From contig JAHJRE010000228.1 of NCBI GenBank assembly GCA_018831055.1, positions 1 to 51,965 of the forward strand: 51,965 nt of DNA, written 5' to 3'. The translations under genes were made by a program, and so were the position numbers. Shown here one piece after another: positions 17,288 to 26,337 of the stretch (its first letter is position 1; the number at the start of each line of letters is the position of its first letter). Source of the stretch: Bacteroidota bacterium (lineage in GTDB: Bacteria > Bacteroidota > Bacteroidia > Bacteroidales > B18-G4). Below the pieces are notes generated by a model. That model was not told the DNA's origin, searched no databases, and was given only the letters and a program-made list of their open reading frames with translations.

Positions 17288-20035
17288 TTAATTATTATTA
17301 AGGATGGTAATTTTCCCGGTAAATATTTCCTGAGGTGTCCTGATCACACAGGTATAGATCCCGTTACTTATATTTCCTGCATTCCAGGTGATTTCGCGTG
17401 TACCTTTGTCAAGGTACCTGGGATTGCTTTGATATACAATGCGTCCCTGTATATCCCTTATTTCCAGGATTGCGCTGCCTGACTCGGAGAGGTTAAACTC
17501 AAGAACGGCATTGTCAGACACGGGATTCGGATAAACAGAAATGGTTTTAAACGCTGTATTACCGGATATCAATGGCATTTCATGGATCCCCAGCGGGGGC
17601 ATGGGCAGCATGGTGAGTTTGCCGCCTTTGCGGTAAAAGACGATGTTCCAGTTTCCGGCATCACCGGCTATTCTGCCATCACCGGTGGCTATATACCCAC
17701 CGTAAGAGGTTGGTTGTGCATCATACGCCCTGGCAGTTGTGGGCATGTAAACATACCCGGGAGACCATCCAATGGTATCGGATGAAATAAAGTTTCCTTC
17801 CGTATCATAGGTTCTGATGTTCATAAAGTACTGCGAACCAAACTCTTTTCGGCTTAACAGGATGTTGCCGTCCGGTTTTTTTGCTATGGTATTAAATCCT
17901 CCATGCTCAATGGTTTCGGAAGTTTTTTCCCATAGTGTATTGCCGTTGGGATCCAGTTTAGCTATATATTCTTTGTTCTGGTAATAACCCACCAGGAGGA
18001 AGGAGCCATCATCCTGCTCCAGGATGTCACCGCCGGCTTCCCAATAATTATCATCGCCGATTTCCCTTGTCCAGAGAGTATCTCCGTTGGCATTGAAACG
18101 AATAGCATAGATATTGGTGATGTATCCCAGGTCCAGCGAGTGTCCCCTGGTACCGGCGAATATGTATCCGCCATCTGCAGTTCTGTGCACATGGCCTACC
18201 TCGTCCCTGCGGTTTCCACCGTATCTTTTTGTCCACAGACTATCCCCCTGGGAATTGATTTTCATGAACCACAGGTCTCCGGAGCCATCATAGCGGTATG
18301 TCTTTCCTGCAATAAAATAGCCGCCGTCGGCAGCGGTAACAATGGAATAGCCTGCCTCATCGGTATCGCTGGCATAGATTTTTTCCCATTCTTTGTTACC
18401 GTTTTCGTTTGTCTTTACAATGTAAAGATCTTCGCTTGAGCCACCGGATGACTTTGTTAAGCCCGTGAGGATGAATCCGTTGTCGGGGCAGATAGCCACG
18501 TCAAAGGCCCGGTCTTCATTATTGCCTCCATAGTTTCGGGTCCAGAGGGTATCACCATTGATGTCGGTCTTAATGAGCCTCATATCGTAAGTAGAAGATG
18601 TGATGGATGTTCCCTGGTAGCCGGCAACAATGAAGCATTTATCCGGAGTTTCCAGGACGGCATGGCCTCTTCCCCAGGTTGCATAGCCTTCAAGGTTATA
18701 GTATCCGTCGGTATTTTTCGGAGGTTCAAGTTTCCATGCATAAACATCATGGAGCCTGTTTGCCTTGTAATCGTATCCGGTTACATAGAGGAAGCCGTTT
18801 TCATCGGAAGTGATCGCATAAGCCACATCCATATCTATGGCAGGGCCGACGTACCTCATGACCCAGAGGTCGCGCCCGGTGCGGTGGTCAATGCTGATAG
18901 TTCCTGCCTCGGCCAGCAAACCGCAGAAATAGCCTGCGACATGAACATTGGTGTCAGGGGTCTGGGTGATTGAAAATGCCATGTCATAGTTGCCGTACAA
19001 GCCCTCGTAGCGGTGGAACCAGACCGGGTCTCCCTGGAGGTCAACCTTCAAGACAGCCGCATCCATATCGGTGTCAACCTGGTTGTCACGGCCTCCGGCG
19101 CGTCCTGTGATATAAATATTATTATCGATGCCATAGATCAGTTCGTAGCAGGTCTCTCCCCAGTAGGGTTCGGGACCCGGGCCATCTACATTGCAGTTCC
19201 ACTGGTACTGTCCGTAAGCATCCAGACAAACAACTCCCATATCTGAGTTGATCATGCAACTGGCATAAATCCTTCCATCCTTGCCATAAACGATATCGGT
19301 TGCCCAGGTTGCCCCTACATTGAAAAGTGGAAACAGGTATTTCCAGTTTTTTTCACCGGTGGGTGTGAGGCTGACTATGACGAGTTGTTTTTCAGTGGAT
19401 TCGGTAGTATAGCCGGCTGCATAAATATTTCCGTCATCACCAAGGGTAATGGCAGAGGCCTGATCATCACAAAGAGCATATGAGCAACCTCCATCGAACC
19501 AGTATATCCATTCCTGTTCACCGGAGTTTGCATTAACGGCGGCTACAATGAAGTCGTAATTGGCTTTACCGGCAACATAGACCATTCCGGTTTCATCATA
19601 AACAAGGGAGTATCCTGAACTTAAGTAACTTCCGGCATCGTCATAAATGTATTCCCATCGAAAACTTCCGGCGGAGCTTACACTAAAAACCACGATTTTA
19701 TCATCTTCGTTTGCATTTTCTGATGTACCGCAAACATAGATATTGCCATCACCGCCATAAACGATCTCTGCCACTTCCATCACTTTATCAGGATGTCCTT
19801 CATAGGTATAGATCCATTCCTGGCCCCCCTCCTTATTGAGTTTGATAACGATGATGTCATAATCAAGATCATCGTTTTCCGTACCGGCAATGTAGATGTA
19901 TCCATCTGCGCCGTAAACGATATCCTGGCCTATTTCACTGCGGCCATTGTTATAGCTGTAGAACCATCTGTGATTCTGTCCGATGCTTTGAAGGAAAAGC
20001 GTGAGGATCGCTGTGACTAATAATGCTTTTTTCAT
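17288..20035 (-). CDS. T9SS-secreted beta-propeller (delta-60/PQQ-like repeat) protein
   Basis: 915 aa. Signal peptide 1-19 (LFLQSIGQ). About 35-440 is a first set of blades of the type IVYG.DG.IY(I/V)AG......D.(I/V)V.(K/S)L...G...W.Y. About 445-800 is a second set of the type V....DGG(Y/F)I(L/F)(A/T)G.....GD.(L/W)..K.(N/D)..GD.LW...YGG. The C-terminal sandwich (VYPNPVSDNAVLEFNLSESG to KITILNNN) belongs to a different sorting-domain subtype from its neighbours, with no terminal lysine run. It is the first gene of a two-gene unit with the 491-aa gene 2 bases downstream. No active site was recognised. Confidence 0.87.
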   Translation of the reverse strand: MKKALLVTAILTLFLQSIGQNHRWFYSYNNGRSEIGQDIVYGADGYIYIAGTENDDLDYDIIVIKLNKEGGQEWIYTYEGHPDKVMEVAEIVYGGDGNIYVCGTSENANEDDKIVVFSVSSAGSFRWEYIYDDAGSYLSSGYSLVYDETGMVYVAGKANYDFIVAAVNANSGEQEWIYWFDGGCSYALCDDQASAITLGDDGNIYAAGYTTESTEKQLVIVSLTPTGEKNWKYLFPLFNVGATWATDIVYGKDGRIYASCMINSDMGVVCLDAYGQYQWNCNVDGPGPEPYWGETCYELIYGIDNNIYITGRAGGRDNQVDTDMDAAVLKVDLQGDPVWFHRYEGLYGNYDMAFSITQTPDTNVHVAGYFCGLLAEAGTISIDHRTGRDLWVMRYVGPAIDMDVAYAITSDENGFLYVTGYDYKANRLHDVYAWKLEPPKNTDGYYNLEGYATWGRGHAVLETPDKCFIVAGYQGTSITSSTYDMRLIKTDINGDTLWTRNYGGNNEDRAFDVAICPDNGFILTGLTKSSGGSSEDLYIVKTNENGNKEWEKIYASDTDEAGYSIVTAADGGYFIAGKTYRYDGSGDLWFMKINSQGDSLWTKRYGGNRRDEVGHVHRTADGGYIFAGTRGHSLDLGYITNIYAIRFNANGDTLWTREIGDDNYWEAGGDILEQDDGSFLLVGYYQNKEYIAKLDPNGNTLWEKTSETIEHGGFNTIAKKPDGNILLSRKEFGSQYFMNIRTYDTEGNFISSDTIGWSPGYVYMPTTARAYDAQPTSYGGYIATGDGRIAGDAGNWNIVFYRKGGKLTMLPMPPLGIHEMPLISGNTAFKTISVYPNPVSDNAVLEFNLSESGSAILEIRDIQGRIVYQSNPRYLDKGTREITWNAGNISNGIYTCVIRTPQEIFTGKITILNNN

Positions 20036-20050
20036 AATGTGAAAATTTCT

Positions 20051-20146
20051 ACCACATTAGGCACAACCTGTCCCGATAAAAATCGGGATTGAGCACAATA
20101 GTTTCTGAGTGTATCTCTTCAGGTTTTCAATGTGACAAGTTGTGCC
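20051..20146. repeat. Spacer inverted repeat with nested hairpin
   Basis: GGCACAACCTGTC (20060-20072) pairs with GACAAGTTGTGCC (20134-20146) with one mismatch. A perfect TCCCGAT-AAAA-ATCGGGA hairpin (20071-20088) and the ACCACATTAG arm (20051) complete the family pattern. It follows the minus-strand stop at 20161. Confidence 0.75.
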
Positions 20147-20160
20147 TTTTTTGGTCATTG

Positions 20161-23052
20161 TTATTTTTTTATAATCTTCTTTGTTATGATTTGATTCTCC
20201 ATTTTCAATCTGATAAAGTATATTCCAACCGGCAAATAGCTTATATCCAATTGTATTTCACCGGATCCCGGTTTGCCTTCATAGAGTATACCCATCCTCC
20301 TTCCGACCAGGTCAAATACCTCAATTCCAATAAATTGAAAATTGCTTTTACTGGGTGAATCCGGGTGGACAAATGACAATTGAAAATTGATTATTTCTCC
20401 AGCCGGGTTAGGATAGATTTTGATATCCTGGATCACTTCCTCATTAACTGAGGTCGTAATATCCACGGTCACTGTCCATTCCTTCAACGTTTGTCCATTT
20501 TGCGAAGTGACCATATAGATAAACGGGTTGGAGAAATTCTGCATCGAACCTCCAGGTGGATCTATTGTTGCCCCGGCAGAAATATATATTTCAGGGATCA
20601 GTTGCGTGAGGTTGGTACCTTGTTCAACGACTACCTGTATTGTTTGGTCTTCTGAGTTAATCTCAGCCGGTTGTACCTGCTGGTCAACCACAAAGTCCAG
20701 GATGTCGGCGACTCCGGCAGGGAACCCTTCGAGCAGGCCATAGCGATAGAGAGATCCGTTGTTGCCTATCGCCCAGGCGTGGTACCCGTCGACGGCAAAG
20801 ACATCCGTGAGCCAGGAATCTGAGAGATGGTCCAGGTTGAAATGCACGGTGTCGCCGTTGGCGTTCGATGACATCAGGACATCCCCTCCGGTGGTCACGG
20901 CCCATAGACTATCAATGTCCAGGGTGAACACGCCCTGGATGCTCTGTGCCGTATCCTCGTAAAGATGTTGAAACAAACCGTTCCTGAGGCGCAGCAATTC
21001 ACCTCCATAACTTAGCCAGGCCTGGTCGGGTGCGTTGAACTGAACATCCCCGAAGCATGGGAAATACTGCGCCCCGCCGTAGTAGGTCCATACGCCATTC
21101 TCATAGATGGATTTCCTGCCGAAACAACTCACAGCCCAGCCGTATGTGTTCGATCCGAAGGACATGGCGTCCCAGTCCGTATAAGTAAAGAATTGGGATT
21201 GCAGGCCAGTTTCGGTGATCTCCGACAGCCATCCTTCCGTTCCACCTACCCAGCCTATGGAACCGTCGGGCGAAAAGGCGATGCTGCGGATCTGCGAAGG
21301 GGCCACGGCAAAGAAATTCCAGTTCTGGCCGCCATCTGTTGTCTTACAGAGCAGGCCACTCGCTCCTCCTGTATAGCCCACTTCAGAGGACTGCATCCAT
21401 ATATCGTGGCACTCCGCCAGGGGAGTTTGCACATCCCATGTTTCGCCACCGTCGGTGGTGTGGTAAATCTCAGCATAGCTGCAGCTATTGGTGATCCATC
21501 CCTCATTGCCGATGAACCAGAGGCTGGAGAGGCAGCCTCCTGCCGCGCCACCTACCGGGAACAGCTTCTCGCTGATATCCACCCAGCCATAAGCCCGTGT
21601 GTATGTTGCATCGAAGTTGCACGTGGAGGTGCTGCTGTTCAGGCTTACGCTGTAACTCAACGGATCGAAACGCGCATATTTATGGGTAGGGTAGAGGGTG
21701 TAATTCCCGTTAGGGAGATGATTGAACTCGTACTCCCCGTTGAGGTTGGTGCGGGTAAAGCCGCTGATCGGACCGTTCAGATAGACTTCCGCCCTGGGGT
21801 AGGGGTTGCCATCCAGGGTGATGGTACCGTGAATAGAGGAGGTTGGTAAAGGGGTGTTGTCGGTCCGCACGGGCCAGACATGCCAGTCGGCTGTTTTCAA
21901 ATATTGCAGCCTGTTTCCTCCACCCATCATGCCATCTGTAAACCAGACAATCCAGGCCTGGTCGGCTTCATCAGCACGTGTTGTAGAAGTCCAATACACA
22001 TAGGCGAAATTATAACCACTTAAATTGGAAAAAGGATTTCTTTCGGGCAGTGTTGGATTTTTGCGGCTGATGTCCACCAGGCTGGTCATCTCGTTGCGGT
22101 TGGGCATTCGCCAGTCGTTGTGCCCGAGATAATTTTCTGAATTTAAGAGAGCTACATAATCCAGGGCGTGCTGCCAGTTGATGGCGCCGTCGACCCACTG
22201 GTTGGTATCAAATTCCGGGTCGCGTGTGAGCATCAGGTTGGCATCCTTCGTCCACATTAGGCCTGTGAGCCTGTCGGTGACCGTGCCGTTGTTGTTATCC
22301 ACCAGGCGGGGGGTAGGCCAGGTGGTGCCCTCTTTCAGGAAACCGTCATCACCGGGATAAAAGGTATATTGTTGCCCTGTCATCGGGTTTTCGATCGTAC
22401 CAGTAGCTGAAGAATTTCTTACCGGTAGGAGGTAGTACTTCCAATAGTTGGCGCCGGTAATGTCCGGATCTTTGGCAAAATCCTCCGTTTCTCCGGCGGG
22501 ATTTATGATGTTGGAATGGGCGTAGTGCTCCTGCAGCAGGACCCCTATAGCCAGGCTACGCAGCTCTTCCGAGGTGGTGGAACTCCAGTAAAGGTCCTTC
22601 AGGTTGATGAACGGATGGTCCGGGGGCAGGGCAATATCAGGATATTGCAGATTGACCAGCGACCTCAGCTCCACCATATTCGGCATGCGCCAGTCATTGT
22701 GCCCGAGGTAATTGTCGTTGTTCAACAGGTCGACATAATCGAATGCCGTTTTCCAGTCGATGTCCCCGTCTCCGGGTGTCCGGTCCTGGTCAAAGGAAGG
22801 GTTACGGGTGGCGATGAGGTTGGCGTCTTTCACCCACATCAGTCCGGTGAAGGTATCGGTGACAGAGCCGTTGCCATTGTCGGTGAAGCGATCGGAAGGG
22901 ATAGGTATGCCTAACTGAAGGTCGCCGTCATCACCCGGATAATAGCTTGTAGTTTGCCCGGTGGCAGGAAGTTGTATAACTCCTTGTTGTGCAATGGAAT
23001 ACTGTAATATCGAATTTGTTGTAATGATTATCAGGAATATGTATTTTTTCAT
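20161..23052 (-). CDS. T9SS-secreted protein: two DUF1566 domains, CarboxypepD_reg-like domain, YCF48-like propeller
   Basis: 963 aa from the ATG at 23052. An in-frame ATG 29 codons upstream would overlap the preceding gene and has no signal, whereas MKKYIFLIIITTNSILQYS does. DUF1566 domains lie at about 25-220 and 225-400, with WRMPN twice and YWSSTT/YWTSTT. A regulatory-like sandwich follows (SIHGTITLDGNPYPRAEVYL, NGEYEFNHLPNGNYTL), then YCF48-like blades (HTTDGGETW, TTDGGQNW). An extra domain (about 775-860) resembles a bacterial SLH/DUF5018-like sandwich, and the end is a T9SS type A domain (IYPNPAGEIINFQ to TKKIIKK). It is a paralogue of 2700-5273. The middle (about 20700-22000) is more GC-rich than the ends. 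Confidence 0.88.
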   Translation of the reverse strand: MKKYIFLIIITTNSILQYSIAQQGVIQLPATGQTTSYYPGDDGDLQLGIPIPSDRFTDNGNGSVTDTFTGLMWVKDANLIATRNPSFDQDRTPGDGDIDWKTAFDYVDLLNNDNYLGHNDWRMPNMVELRSLVNLQYPDIALPPDHPFINLKDLYWSSTTSEELRSLAIGVLLQEHYAHSNIINPAGETEDFAKDPDITGANYWKYYLLPVRNSSATGTIENPMTGQQYTFYPGDDGFLKEGTTWPTPRLVDNNNGTVTDRLTGLMWTKDANLMLTRDPEFDTNQWVDGAINWQHALDYVALLNSENYLGHNDWRMPNRNEMTSLVDISRKNPTLPERNPFSNLSGYNFAYVYWTSTTRADEADQAWIVWFTDGMMGGGNRLQYLKTADWHVWPVRTDNTPLPTSSIHGTITLDGNPYPRAEVYLNGPISGFTRTNLNGEYEFNHLPNGNYTLYPTHKYARFDPLSYSVSLNSSTSTCNFDATYTRAYGWVDISEKLFPVGGAAGGCLSSLWFIGNEGWITNSCSYAEIYHTTDGGETWDVQTPLAECHDIWMQSSEVGYTGGASGLLCKTTDGGQNWNFFAVAPSQIRSIAFSPDGSIGWVGGTEGWLSEITETGLQSQFFTYTDWDAMSFGSNTYGWAVSCFGRKSIYENGVWTYYGGAQYFPCFGDVQFNAPDQAWLSYGGELLRLRNGLFQHLYEDTAQSIQGVFTLDIDSLWAVTTGGDVLMSSNANGDTVHFNLDHLSDSWLTDVFAVDGYHAWAIGNNGSLYRYGLLEGFPAGVADILDFVVDQQVQPAEINSEDQTIQVVVEQGTNLTQLIPEIYISAGATIDPPGGSMQNFSNPFIYMVTSQNGQTLKEWTVTVDITTSVNEEVIQDIKIYPNPAGEIINFQLSFVHPDSPSKSNFQFIGIEVFDLVGRRMGILYEGKPGSGEIQLDISYLPVGIYFIRLKMENQIITKKIIKK

Positions 23053-23071
23053 AATGTCATGATTGTAATTT

Positions 23072-24112
23072 TCACATTTTAAAAGGCTCCGATAATAAAT
23101 AGCTTTGATCTCTATTTCCGGGATCGAGGGACGGATCATATCCTTTATTCCGGGAGCAGATCACGTTACCGGCGGAGTCTTGCCAGCGTTCCTGCCAGTA
23201 GCTTGTCCCGAATTCCTTTTTTCCGTTAAAGGGATTTTTAAACTTCCTGACCGGGGAAATATCCGTAAACATGCTTTCCATTATGGCTTCCAGGCTCAGG
23301 GAATTGCTTGTTTCCTTCAACGACTCACTTGCTTCGAAAATGGATTCAGGGTTTATGATTTTCGTATACAATACAGGATCGAAAACCATTGAAAGTAGTA
23401 CGGTGCTCAGGACTGGTGCGACATTCCTGAAATGTTTTTCCGGTGCTCTTACAGACCATGTGTTTCTGCTGGCCCACATTCCTCCGCCCATTTGTCCGTA
23501 ATCCACGATCATACAATGGAATTTTTCCAGGAATAATGTGTCATTCTCCTTGTATTCACTTGTGATTATTGCTGAGGTTAGCTTGCATCCTTCATGACCG
23601 GGATGGGCAGATCCCGGATCAGAGGACGATTCTTTGAAGCCCGGATTAAAAATAATTTCTGTAATCCTGATATCAGACGCTGTGGGATTTGCTGCCGGAA
23701 TCAGCATTTTCTTGACGTATTCAGCCGGAGACCGGAATGATGCTACGGTCATACCATTATATATACTTCCCACGGGATAGGTTCCGGTAAGCAAATCGCC
23801 GGTTGGACAGCGTTCCATGTCAAAAAATATTTCATCCGGGAAAAGACTGATATATGCTTTGCTATGAGGATCCTTTACCTGGATTCCGGGTATCTTTGAT
23901 TTGACAACAGGATCCGGAAGAGTATCATCATAACTTTTATCCCCTTGAATAGTCCATCCTTCAGGGCACAGAACATGGATACTATCGCCAAAAGGGGCAA
24001 TCCCGGATTTAAACCGCTGGATTTCCGGATTTGATGTCAGCTGTCGCTCGGTGCAAGCAAACAGAAAGGAGATAATTATGATAAAGTGAATTCGGGTTGA
24101 TGTTATTCGCAT
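23072..24112 (-). CDS. Unrecognised lipoprotein
   Basis: 346 aa. The N-terminus is a lipoprotein signal (IIIISFLFAC, lipobox cysteine about residue 20). I do not recognise the family. Visible features are CPEGW and CPTGDLLTGTYPVGS, a KEFGTSYWQERW segment near the end and scattered cysteines. The gene ends 19 bases before the start of the DUF1566/T9SS gene, so it is probably the first gene of a unit with it. Its leader, 24113-24240, holds interlocked inverted repeats. It is likely periplasmic or outer-membrane anchored. Confidence 0.75.
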   Translation of the reverse strand: MRITSTRIHFIIIISFLFACTERQLTSNPEIQRFKSGIAPFGDSIHVLCPEGWTIQGDKSYDDTLPDPVVKSKIPGIQVKDPHSKAYISLFPDEIFFDMERCPTGDLLTGTYPVGSIYNGMTVASFRSPAEYVKKMLIPAANPTASDIRITEIIFNPGFKESSSDPGSAHPGHEGCKLTSAIITSEYKENDTLFLEKFHCMIVDYGQMGGGMWASRNTWSVRAPEKHFRNVAPVLSTVLLSMVFDPVLYTKIINPESIFEASESLKETSNSLSLEAIMESMFTDISPVRKFKNPFNGKKEFGTSYWQERWQDSAGNVICSRNKGYDPSLDPGNRDQSYLLSEPFKM

Positions 24113-24148
24113 CTCGATATTTTTATTTAAAAATACTACGGGATGCGT

Positions 24149-24219
24149 GAGTGTTTGAAATTTAGTGCCCTACAATAATTTTCAGCCGACCCTACAAAAA
24201 CACTCAAAGCATGTAGGGT
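24149..24219 (-). promoter_or_regulatory. Leader with interlocking inverted repeats
   Basis: The 128-base gap between the TPR-LuxR gene stop and the lipoprotein start holds three CCCTACA elements: 24168-24174, 24190-24196 and inverted at 24212-24218. ACCCTACA (24189-24196) and TGTAGGGT (24212-24219) form a perfect 8-bp stem. GAGTGTTT (24149-24156) is the exact complement of AAACACTC (24198-24205), which lies in the loop of that stem. The two stems therefore either exclude each other or form a pseudoknot. It could be a terminator/attenuator leader or an operator cluster for the adjacent regulator. Confidence 0.5.
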
Positions 24220-24240
24220 GGTTAATAGGCAGAATATCAG

Positions 24241-26244
24241 CTATATACGGTTGATAAAATTGTTAAGATTTTCATCCCTGCTCAGTCCCATTTTTTTTCG
24301 GATTCGTGTACGGGCCACTTCAATGCTTTTGAGGGATTGGCCGGTGAGATTAGAGATCTCCCTGGTATTCATGTCGAGGCGAAGGAAAGTGCAGATTCTG
24401 CGTTCCGAGGGACTAAGGTCAGGGAATTCATCGTTTAGCTTTTTCAGGAAGTCGGGATTGGCTTTATTAAAGTATTGCTCGAATTCATTCCATTGCTCGG
24501 GGCTGTTTTCAATGCGTATCCTGTTGATGATGTTTTTCAGCCAGGCTTCACCGGCCTGACCTTCATGTGATTCGAGGGCATTTGAAGTCTGGTTTAGCAG
24601 TTCATTCTTTTGTTGGATGATAAGGGTCTTTGCCGCCAGCTCTCTTTCTTTGTCTTCGGCATCCTGTTTCAGGCGGCTGTTTTCATCTTTTACTTTTAGA
24701 AGGAGGGATCCCGAGCGTAATCGAAAATATGCCAGGGAGGTTATAATCAGTATGATAAGCAGTGCACCCGATGCAAATAACAGCCATATCACCTGGATGG
24801 ATTTTTTTCCTGAGACCTGCGAAAGGCTGGTATTATCATTTTCCAAAGATTGTATTTCATTTTTCAGGAAATCGTTCATTTCCCTGATCTCCAGTTCTTC
24901 GAGTTGCCTAATCTGTTCGAGTGCGATCACGCTGTCTTTGAGGGTCGTATATTCTCTGAAGTAGTCGAGGGCTTTTGAATAGTTTTTCAGTGCATTAAAG
25001 ATTCGGTAATGGTTATACAACGCGTTCATTTCTTCGTGGATAATGCCGGTCCTTTTAGCTGTTTTCATTGCTTTCATGGCGTGATCCAATGCGAGGATGT
25101 ATTTTCCCTGACTGGTGAAACATCCTGCCAGGAGATTATTCAGAGCCACTTCACTGTTGATATCTTGTATTTCCGATGCCATTTTTAAAGCTTTCTGAAA
25201 ATATGCCGTGGCCTGCAAGGTATCCTGTTTGATCATGAAGAATCTGCCCAGGTTGGTGTAACAGTCGGACAGCTGGAGCCGGTCGTTGATTTTTTCAGCC
25301 TGTACAAGAGCCAGGTTAAAATGATGCAGAGCTTCGTCGTGCCTGTTCAGAGCTACAAGGGCATTAGCCATGTTGTTGTTTCTCATGATGCTGCGGAAAG
25401 GGTCGCCGGTAATTTCAACAATCCGGAGTGATTCTGTGTATTTGGCAAGAGCCACAGAATACTGTCCTGTTTCATAGTACACGTCACCAACATTGTTTAG
25501 GCAGTCGGAAATCCTCATTTCTGCACCCAATTCGCGATAGATCCGAAGGGCGTTATCGAAATATTCCGCGGCTTTGGCATATCTTCCTTGCTTTTTCATC
25601 ACATTGCCCATGTTGTTGTAGCAGTCGGCAACACCTTGCCGGTCGTTCAGAGTTTCTGCTATTTCAAGCGAGTGCCGGTATGATTCAAGTGCTTCACTAA
25701 ATTGTCCGTTGGTTTTGTAAACGATGCCCTGGCTCAGGTAGCACCAGAATGCCCCGGCAAGTGAATCCATGGAAAGGTAAATATTCAGGGCGCTATCATA
25801 ATAATTTAATGAATTTTCGAATTCGCTTTTTTCCAGGAAGACCTCGCCGATATTAAACAGGGTTTCAGCGATCTGGAAGGTGTCTTTCAATGTTTCCGCC
25901 ATCTGAAGCGCTTTGTAATAATGCTCCATAGACAGACCATAACGGCAGTCGAAATAATAGATATGCCCGATTTGTGTTTCCGCCCTGATGATCTTTATTC
26001 CGGTTTCATGGGATAAATCCTTATCATTTTGGTGATGGATGTTATCCAGGATGTCATAGGCAATATCCAGTGCCTGGCGGTAAAAAGCAAGAGCGGAGTC
26101 GGGTAGTATCCTGCGGTACTGGTCGCCCTTGGCGATCAGGGCTGAAACGGAATCGTCATTCCGTGAGTAGCATTTAACCTGCAATCCAATGAAGGAGTAT
26201 AATATCAGGAAAATAAATATGGTGTGTGTTACCCTTGGTTGCAT
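24241..26244 (-). CDS. Membrane-anchored TPR regulator with LuxR-type HTH
   Basis: 667 aa. An N-terminal signal/anchor (about 7-27) precedes about ten tetratricopeptide repeats (90-430; e.g. AETLFNIGEVFLEKSEFENS, ADCYNNMGNVMKKQGRYAKA). These are followed by a short coiled coil, one strong transmembrane helix (about 485-507, VIWLLFASGALLIILIITSL), a second coiled coil (515-555) and a C-terminal LuxR/GerE-like HTH (about 610-667, LSPSERRICTFL..., then EISNLTGQSLKSIEVARTRI). The predicted topology puts the TPR sensor in the periplasm and the DNA-binding domain in the cytoplasm, so it is a one-component transmembrane regulator. It lies directly upstream of the secreted-protein row and divergent from the PBP gene. 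Its targets are not known. Confidence 0.85.
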   Translation of the reverse strand: MQPRVTHTIFIFLILYSFIGLQVKCYSRNDDSVSALIAKGDQYRRILPDSALAFYRQALDIAYDILDNIHHQNDKDLSHETGIKIIRAETQIGHIYYFDCRYGLSMEHYYKALQMAETLKDTFQIAETLFNIGEVFLEKSEFENSLNYYDSALNIYLSMDSLAGAFWCYLSQGIVYKTNGQFSEALESYRHSLEIAETLNDRQGVADCYNNMGNVMKKQGRYAKAAEYFDNALRIYRELGAEMRISDCLNNVGDVYYETGQYSVALAKYTESLRIVEITGDPFRSIMRNNNMANALVALNRHDEALHHFNLALVQAEKINDRLQLSDCYTNLGRFFMIKQDTLQATAYFQKALKMASEIQDINSEVALNNLLAGCFTSQGKYILALDHAMKAMKTAKRTGIIHEEMNALYNHYRIFNALKNYSKALDYFREYTTLKDSVIALEQIRQLEELEIREMNDFLKNEIQSLENDNTSLSQVSGKKSIQVIWLLFASGALLIILIITSLAYFRLRSGSLLLKVKDENSRLKQDAEDKERELAAKTLIIQQKNELLNQTSNALESHEGQAGEAWLKNIINRIRIENSPEQWNEFEQYFNKANPDFLKKLNDEFPDLSPSERRICTFLRLDMNTREISNLTGQSLKSIEVARTRIRKKMGLSRDENLNNFINRI

Positions 26245-26282
26245 TATAAAATCTTAATCCAAATACTAAAGTATAGAAAATA

Positions 26283-26314
26283 TTTGTTAGAGTGTTGCTA
26301 AATGAATAACTTTT
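26283..26314 (+). promoter_or_regulatory. Candidate Bacteroidota promoter for the PBP gene
   Basis: TTTG at 26283-26286 and TAACTTTT at 26307-26314 are separated by 20 bases. This matches the Bacteroidota sigma-ABfr pattern TTTG-N19-21-TAnnTTTG with one mismatch. It lies 24 bases before the ATG at 26338. Confidence 0.45.
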
Positions 26315-26337
26315 CATGCTGTTAACCCGAAACCCTC

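Noticed and set aside
845-20146. CRISPR array from regularly recurring repeats
   Set aside because: The repeats are separated by kilobases of coding sequence and are imperfect; no short regular spacers or cas genes.
21193-21849. Long open frame on the plus strand (218 codons)
   Set aside because: Lies wholly inside the DUF1566/T9SS gene on the other strand in a GC-richer stretch; no recognisable domain.
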